Assembly: GCA_044226035.1 (NCBI GenBank)
Contig: JBGAHT010000059.1
Coordinates: forward strand, 1 to 16,917
DNA: 16,917 nucleotides
DNA from: Pseudoluteimonas sp044226035
GTDB lineage: Bacteria > Pseudomonadota > Gammaproteobacteria > Xanthomonadales > Xanthomonadaceae
Direction: 5' to 3'
Part shown: positions 14,686-16,917 of the stretch, in pieces
Position numbering within the stretch: position 1 is the first letter of the stretch
How the letters are laid out: the number at the start of each line of letters is the position of its first letter
Made by a program: the position numbers and the translations under genes
Notes under the pieces: generated by a model
The model's input: only the letters and a program-made list of their open reading frames with translations
Told to the model about the DNA's origin: nothing
Database searches by the model: none

Positions 14686-16297
14686 GCCGCCCAAACGCCC
14701 GCTGTCGCTGAAGCGCGACGCGAATCCCGCCGAATCGAGCAAGCTCGAGGAACGCCTGCACAAGGTGCTCGCGCAGGCCGGGCTCGGCTCGCGCCGCGCG
14801 CTGGAGCAGCGCATCGCCGAGGGCCTGGTCAAGGTCAACGGCGAGGTCGCGCGCACCGGCATGAGCGTGAAAAGCGGCGACAAGGTCGAACTCGACGGCC
14901 GCAGCTTCGTCGCCAGCGCGCTGACCGAACCGGCGCGCGTGCTGATGTACAACAAGCCCGAGGGCGAGGTCACCACGCGCGAGGATCCGGAAGGCCGCCC
15001 GACCATCTTCGACACCCTGCCCGTGCTCAAGGGCGCGCGCTGGATCGCGATCGGCCGCCTCGACATCAACACCACCGGCCTGCTGCTGCTCACCACCGAC
15101 GGCGAGCTGGCCAACGCGATGATGCATCCCTCGCGCGAAGTCGAGCGCGAGTACGTCTGCCGCGTGCGCGCGCCCGAAGGCGAGGAAAGCGTGTCCGACA
15201 AGATCGTCGACCGCCTCGCCCGCGGCGTCGCGCTCGAGGACGGCCCGGCGAAGTTCGACGCGATCGAACGCATCGGCGGCAACGAGGACGGTTCGCACGA
15301 CTGGTTCCGCGTGCTGCTCAAGGAAGGCCGCAACCGCGAAGTGCGCCGGCTGTGGGAATCGCAGGGCTGCCAGGTCTCGCGCCTCAAGCGCGTGCGCTAC
15401 GGCAGCGTCGAACTGCCGCAGCCGCTGCTGCGCGGCCAGGCGCAGGAATTGCCGGCCGAACGCGTGGAAGCGCTGCGCCGCGAATTCGACCTGGAACAGG
15501 GACCGCCGCCGGCGCTGACGCTGCAGCCGGTGGTCGGCCAGCGCCGCGCCAGCAAGTCCACGCTGCACGTCGGCGCCGAACGCCGCCAGCAGCACTACGT
15601 CAACGGCCACAACGCCGCCGACGAGGGGCGCGAACTGCGCCGCTTCGACCACGTGCGCGAGGATCGCGGCCGCCGCGGCCAGCGCAAGCCGCACGGCGGG
15701 CTCACCGTCAGCGGCGAGCAGGCGGCCAAGCAGTCGCAGAAGCCGTTCAAGCAGCGCAAGGACAAGCATTCGCGCGCGCTGCCGGACGGCAATCCGGCCG
15801 CGTTCCGCAGCTGGTACGTGCCCGATGGCGTCGACACCGGCCCGAGCGGGCACCGCAATGCCGGCGAACGCGGGCCGAAGAAGCGCTTCGGCGGCAACAA
15901 GCCGCAACGCGCGCCGGGCGGCCCGCATCGGGAAGGCAATTTCGCCAACGAACAGCGCGGCCCGCGCCGCGAAGGCGGTTTCGGCGGCGGCGAAGGCCGC
16001 CCGCAGCGCCAGGCCAGGCCCTACGGGCATCCCGGCAACGCGCCGAGCTTCCCCTCCGACCATGCCGGTGGCGGCGGCTTCAATCCCTACGGCACGCACG
16101 GCGACCAGAAGCGCCCGCGCGGCCCGCGTCCGGATGGCCCGCGACCCGGCGGCCAGCGTCCGGGCGGCGCCGGCAAGCCTGGCGGCGGTCGTCCATTCAA
16201 CGCCAATGGTCCGCGCGGTCCGCGTCCGGGGGGCAATCGCGGCCCGCGTGGCGGCGGTGGCCACCAGGGCGGCGGACACCACGGCGGGCAGCGCTGA
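14678..16297 (+). CDS. rluB: 23S rRNA pseudouridine synthase B with long disordered tail
   Basis: A 539-aa protein. The core of about 275 residues is an RsuA/RluB-family pseudouridine synthase; E. coli RluB makes pseudouridine 2605 in 23S rRNA. An S4 RNA-binding domain is at about 24-75 (LEERLHKVLAQAGLGSRRALEQ). The catalytic motif GRLDINTTGLLLLT has the nucleophilic aspartate at D129, and KEGRNREVRRLW is the conserved later motif. Residues about 275-539 are low-complexity, rich in Arg, Gly, Pro, Gln and His, with repeated RGPRPGG/RPGG units near the end. Such tails occur in some proteobacterial RluB proteins and probably bind RNA or ribosomes, but this is inference. The start at 14678 has AGGA 5 bases upstream and overlaps scpB by 8 bases. 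scpA-scpB-rluB is a known conserved order. Confidence 0.93.
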   Translation: MSKPPKRPLSLKRDANPAESSKLEERLHKVLAQAGLGSRRALEQRIAEGLVKVNGEVARTGMSVKSGDKVELDGRSFVASALTEPARVLMYNKPEGEVTTREDPEGRPTIFDTLPVLKGARWIAIGRLDINTTGLLLLTTDGELANAMMHPSREVEREYVCRVRAPEGEESVSDKIVDRLARGVALEDGPAKFDAIERIGGNEDGSHDWFRVLLKEGRNREVRRLWESQGCQVSRLKRVRYGSVELPQPLLRGQAQELPAERVEALRREFDLEQGPPPALTLQPVVGQRRASKSTLHVGAERRQQHYVNGHNAADEGRELRRFDHVREDRGRRGQRKPHGGLTVSGEQAAKQSQKPFKQRKDKHSRALPDGNPAAFRSWYVPDGVDTGPSGHRNAGERGPKKRFGGNKPQRAPGGPHREGNFANEQRGPRREGGFGGGEGRPQRQARPYGHPGNAPSFPSDHAGGGGFNPYGTHGDQKRPRGPRPDGPRPGGQRPGGAGKPGGGRPFNANGPRGPRPGGNRGPRGGGGHQGGGHHGGQR

Positions 16298-16298
16298 G

Positions 16299-16332
16299 GC
16301 GCGAATGCGCGTCGCGATAGTGGGATTCGCGC
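16299..16332. terminator. Possible stem-loop after rluB
   Basis: An 8-bp inverted repeat, GCGCGAAT at 16299-16306 and ATTCGCGC at 16325-16332, begins 2 bases after the rluB stop, with an 18-base loop. There is no T run, so it is at best a weak or Rho-assisted bidirectional terminator for the convergent rluB and peptidase genes. The rest of the gap to 16413 shows nothing recognisable. Confidence 0.3.
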
Positions 16333-16413
16333 TTCACCCACGGACACGGTTCCGCCACGGTCATGTATGCAGGCGACGCCCAGATTCTCCGCCCCCCTAT
16401 CCAGCTCCTTGCC

Positions 16414-16908
16414 TCAATCTGACTCGCAATCTTCCAGTTCCACCTTCCTGGCGAGGCCTATCCCCTTCCACAGGTAATGCCATGGCTCTTGCTTGAACTG
16501 CCCCTCATTCCGACTCGCGTCGCAGTACGGATAGCGCAACTCAAACCCGTATTCGTGTGCGTGCGCGGCAAGCCAATCGAAAGCGGGTTTGCAAGTAACG
16601 TTCTCCGAACCGGCACTGCAAAGATCTACGGCAAGACCCGTCTGGTGGTCGCTGTAACCGGGTGGAGCGATGCTTTCGTAGATTTCTTCCCAACTTTTTC
16701 CTGCCTTCCGAAACTTGTTCACCAAGTCAATCTGGGACTTGACGCTGCGGTAACTGGAAAGCACTTCCAGCGGCAGTCCGCGGTCCTGTTGATAGGCTTC
16801 CAGCATTCGTGCCAAATCCGACGCCGCGCCAGGCATCAAGCACCCCGTCTTGGTGTACCCGTCATCTGCCAACAGGCACCCGATGAATTGCAATTCCGTC
16901 GCCGGCAT
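16414..16908 (-). CDS. M15-family (VanY-type) D-alanyl-D-alanine carboxypeptidase-like protein, possibly 5'-truncated
   Basis: 164 residues visible, of a zinc peptidase of family M15 (VanY/D,D-carboxypeptidase type) that cleaves peptidoglycan stem peptides. The zinc and active-site motifs are intact: SxHxxGxAxD as SDHQTGLAVD (86-95, ligands H88 and D95) and ExxH as EPWH (E141, H144). The SSYRS motif (51-55) is also typical. No signal peptide is visible from ATG 16908, and the nine bases before it (in-frame Ser-Arg-Pro) hold no ribosome binding site or stop. The true start may therefore be beyond the right edge. If the ATG is correct it would be a cytoplasmic or phage-type enzyme. GC content is about 56% by hand count, against about 70% nearby, and codon use is more AT-rich, suggesting transfer. 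It is convergent to rluB. Confidence 0.82.
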   Translation of the reverse strand: MPATELQFIGCLLADDGYTKTGCLMPGAASDLARMLEAYQQDRGLPLEVLSSYRSVKSQIDLVNKFRKAGKSWEEIYESIAPPGYSDHQTGLAVDLCSAGSENVTCKPAFDWLAAHAHEYGFELRYPYCDASRNEGQFKQEPWHYLWKGIGLARKVELEDCESD

Positions 16909-16917
16909 AGGACGAGA

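Noticed and set aside
12091..15387. Very long minus-strand open frame (about 1098 codons) antisense to scpA, scpB and rluB
   Set aside because: Only its last part is real (bolA). The rest is the antisense shadow of strongly recognisable plus-strand genes; such frames are expected at about 70% GC.
15900..16297. Repeated GGC/CCG-rich units, checked as a CRISPR or tandem repeat array
   Set aside because: The units are irregular and in frame within the RluB tail; they encode RGPRPGG-type low-complexity protein and have no spacer pattern.

Overview
The window is GC-rich chromosomal DNA, about 70% GC in the lines I counted. It reads as a gammaproteobacterium of the Xanthomonadaceae/Lysobacteraceae (Lysobacter, Luteimonas, Pseudoxanthomonas or similar). 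The reasons are an Oar-type TonB-dependent receptor paired with a tryptophan-halogenase-like gene, a LacI-controlled sugar cluster of the kind common in xanthomonads, and the scpA-scpB-rluB block with a long low-complexity RluB tail. The genus is inference.

Left and centre (1-11926, all minus strand) is one carbohydrate-utilisation locus. In transcription order it encodes a LacI-family repressor, a 1010-aa outer-membrane TonB-dependent receptor, a flavin-dependent halogenase-like enzyme, a lipoprotein of the glucoamylase/GH144 type, an ABC solute-binding lipoprotein, two ABC sugar permeases, and the first 589 codons of a large secreted discoidin-domain glycosidase-like protein that runs off the left edge. 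From the halogenase onward every junction overlaps (four ATGA overlaps and one TGATG), so these six genes are translationally coupled. The repressor is preceded by a perfect 16-bp palindrome, ATGAAAACGTTTTCAT, which is a strong candidate operator. A perfect 12-bp-stem hairpin lies between the receptor and the halogenase. The likely logic is that the receptor imports an oligosaccharide, lipoprotein and secreted glycosidases trim it, and the ABC permease takes it into the cytoplasm under substrate-responsive LacI control. GH144 similarity points to a beta-1,2-glucan, but the substrate is inference. No ABC ATPase lies in the window, and the role of the halogenase in sugar uptake is unexplained.

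The middle (12091-12683, minus) holds a small yciI-bolA pair, coupled by a GTGA overlap and unrelated to the sugar locus. The 289-bp gap to its right separates it from divergent plus-strand housekeeping genes: scpA and scpB (chromosome condensation partners of SMC) and rluB (23S rRNA pseudouridine synthase). A palindromic repeat of the widespread 'CATCCTGAGCG..GCGAAGGATCT' type sits between scpA and scpB and supplies a possible start codon for scpB.

At the right edge (16414-16908, minus) is an M15/VanY-type D,D-peptidase gene with clearly lower GC (about 56% by hand count). It is convergent to rluB, and its start may lie beyond the window.

No tRNA, rRNA, CRISPR array or recognisable transposase gene was seen. 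All identifications are from reading motifs by eye; no database search was run.
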